From Sphingomonadaceae bacterium (GTDB taxonomy: Bacteria > Pseudomonadota > Alphaproteobacteria > Sphingomonadales > Sphingomonadaceae): a stretch of 5,618 nucleotides of DNA. The notes below the pieces were generated by a model. That model was given only the letters and a program-made list of their open reading frames with translations, searched no databases and had not been told where the DNA came from. The translations under genes were made by a program, and so were the position numbers. Below are positions 5,171 to 5,618 of the stretch, piece by piece. The stretch's first letter is position 1. Each line of letters begins with the position of its first letter. The stretch is taken from NCBI GenBank assembly GCA_947442095.1, contig CANEVG010000248.1, forward strand, positions 1 through 5,618, in the 5' to 3' direction.

Positions 5171-5543
5171 CGTCATTCACCTCGAACAGTCTTCCTTCTT
5201 GCACCTCGGTATCGACCTGCGCCTGTGTCAGCGCGAGCACGATTTTCGCGGCCTGTTTGCAGGTCCGCAACTCGGCCGCGTTGAGATTGGCCTTACTGCT
5301 CTTGGCAAAGCCAAAAGCGAATATGGCCCGCTCCTCGCGGCGGAAGAGGACCCGCGTACGACAGCCGCTGGACTTGCCTCCGCCCTCGCGCGCGACGCGC
5401 AGCTTGATCAGGCCGCCGCCCAGATCGGCATCGATCAGGCCATTGGTCACCGGTTCAACGGCCGCATCGCCAATCCCTTCGCGGCTCGCGAATTTCGCGA
5501 ACCAACGGTGCTTTTTGATGCGGGTTCGCAGCTTATCGGTCAT
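5163..5543 (-). CDS. RelE/HigB-like toxin of a type II toxin-antitoxin pair
   Basis: 126 residues. The pattern fits the RelE-superfamily toxin group often labelled HigB-2 (PF06296-like): N-terminal WFAKFASREGIGDAAV (14-29), GLIDADLGGGLIKLRVAREG (35-54), GKSSGCRTRVLFRREERAIF (56-75) and FGFAKSSKANLN (77-88). Related toxins are ribosome-dependent mRNA endonucleases that slow translation. The more usual GKSGGYRT core reads GKSSGCRT here; whether that alters activity is unknown. Toxin-first order with a downstream XRE antitoxin is typical of higBA loci. ATG 5543 gives a normal length for the family; its ribosome site is poor (CTGATCC), which would keep toxin output low relative to the antitoxin. 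No transposase or plasmid gene is adjacent in the window. Confidence 0.88.
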   Translation of the reverse strand: MTDKLRTRIKKHRWFAKFASREGIGDAAVEPVTNGLIDADLGGGLIKLRVAREGGGKSSGCRTRVLFRREERAIFAFGFAKSSKANLNAAELRTCKQAAKIVLALTQAQVDTEVQEGRLFEVNDDA

Positions 5544-5618
5544 GGATCAGTGTTTTGATATCATACACAGTATTACAGTTCAACGGACGACCCTCACCCG
5601 TCATGTCGGCTAAAAGAC
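5544..5618 (-). promoter_or_regulatory. Upstream region of the toxin-antitoxin operon
   Basis: The AT-rich part next to the toxin start holds the perfect 8-bp palindrome TGATATCA (5556-5563), a TATGAT that could serve as -10 on the minus strand, and a direct repeat of ACAGT (5567-5571 and 5575-5579). No -35 at a normal distance is evident (TTGAAC is only 12 bases from TATGAT). Autoregulation by the antitoxin at one of these repeats is expected from the family but cannot be pinned down. An ATG at 5603 on the plus strand could open a rightward gene, but too little is left to judge. Confidence 0.3.

Noticed and set aside
5533..5604. A 23-codon minus-strand ORF upstream of and overlapping the toxin start
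   Set aside because: It ends inside the toxin gene in another frame, with only a GTC/GCC-rich region upstream and no ribosome site; there is no reason to think it is translated.
1..5618. Mobile element, CRISPR array, tRNA or rRNA
   Set aside because: No transposase or integrase motif, no regularly spaced repeats, and no cloverleaf or rRNA-like sequence was seen on either strand.

Overview
The window is GC-rich, gene-dense DNA that reads like an alphaproteobacterial chromosome, probably a sphingomonad. The lineage is inferred from composition, gene style and the aromatic-catabolism content; no rRNA or taxonomic marker is present. There are eight protein genes (one cut off by the left edge), one well-supported leader ORF, and no RNA gene, CRISPR array or transposase.

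Left block (1-2295, minus strand): a tightly coupled operon transcribed leftward. In order it has a 21-codon leader ORF, an MFS exporter/importer of the DHA1 type, a MarR-family regulator, and the N-terminal 183 residues of a p-cresol methylhydroxylase / vanillyl-alcohol oxidase-type flavoprotein. All three junctions are 4-base overlaps (GTGA, ATGA, ATGA), so translation is probably coupled throughout.

Middle block (2296-4654): a TetR-family regulator diverges from the MFS operon, with a perfect 17-bp inverted repeat between them. A second, colinear TetR paralogue lies tail-to-tail with it (12 bp apart). This one diverges from a VanA/dicamba-monooxygenase-like Rieske non-heme iron oxygenase, with a perfect 23-bp inverted repeat between them. 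The picture is two divergent regulator/target pairs placed back to back. Each probably senses a small, likely aromatic, ligand; one controls transport plus flavoprotein oxidation and the other controls Rieske oxygenation (often O-demethylation or hydroxylation). The substrate cannot be read from the sequence.

Right block (4655-5618): a 198-bp AT-richer spacer with two weak candidate terminators separates the oxygenase from a convergent HigBA-type toxin-antitoxin pair on the minus strand. The toxin comes first and overlaps the XRE-type antitoxin. The last 75 bases are the upstream region of this pair.

The most unusual points are the leader ORF coupled to the transporter by a GTGA overlap; the two palindromes, each running directly into the same TTAAGGAGA ribosome-binding string; and the gapless paralogy of the two TetR proteins, which recognise apparently different operators.
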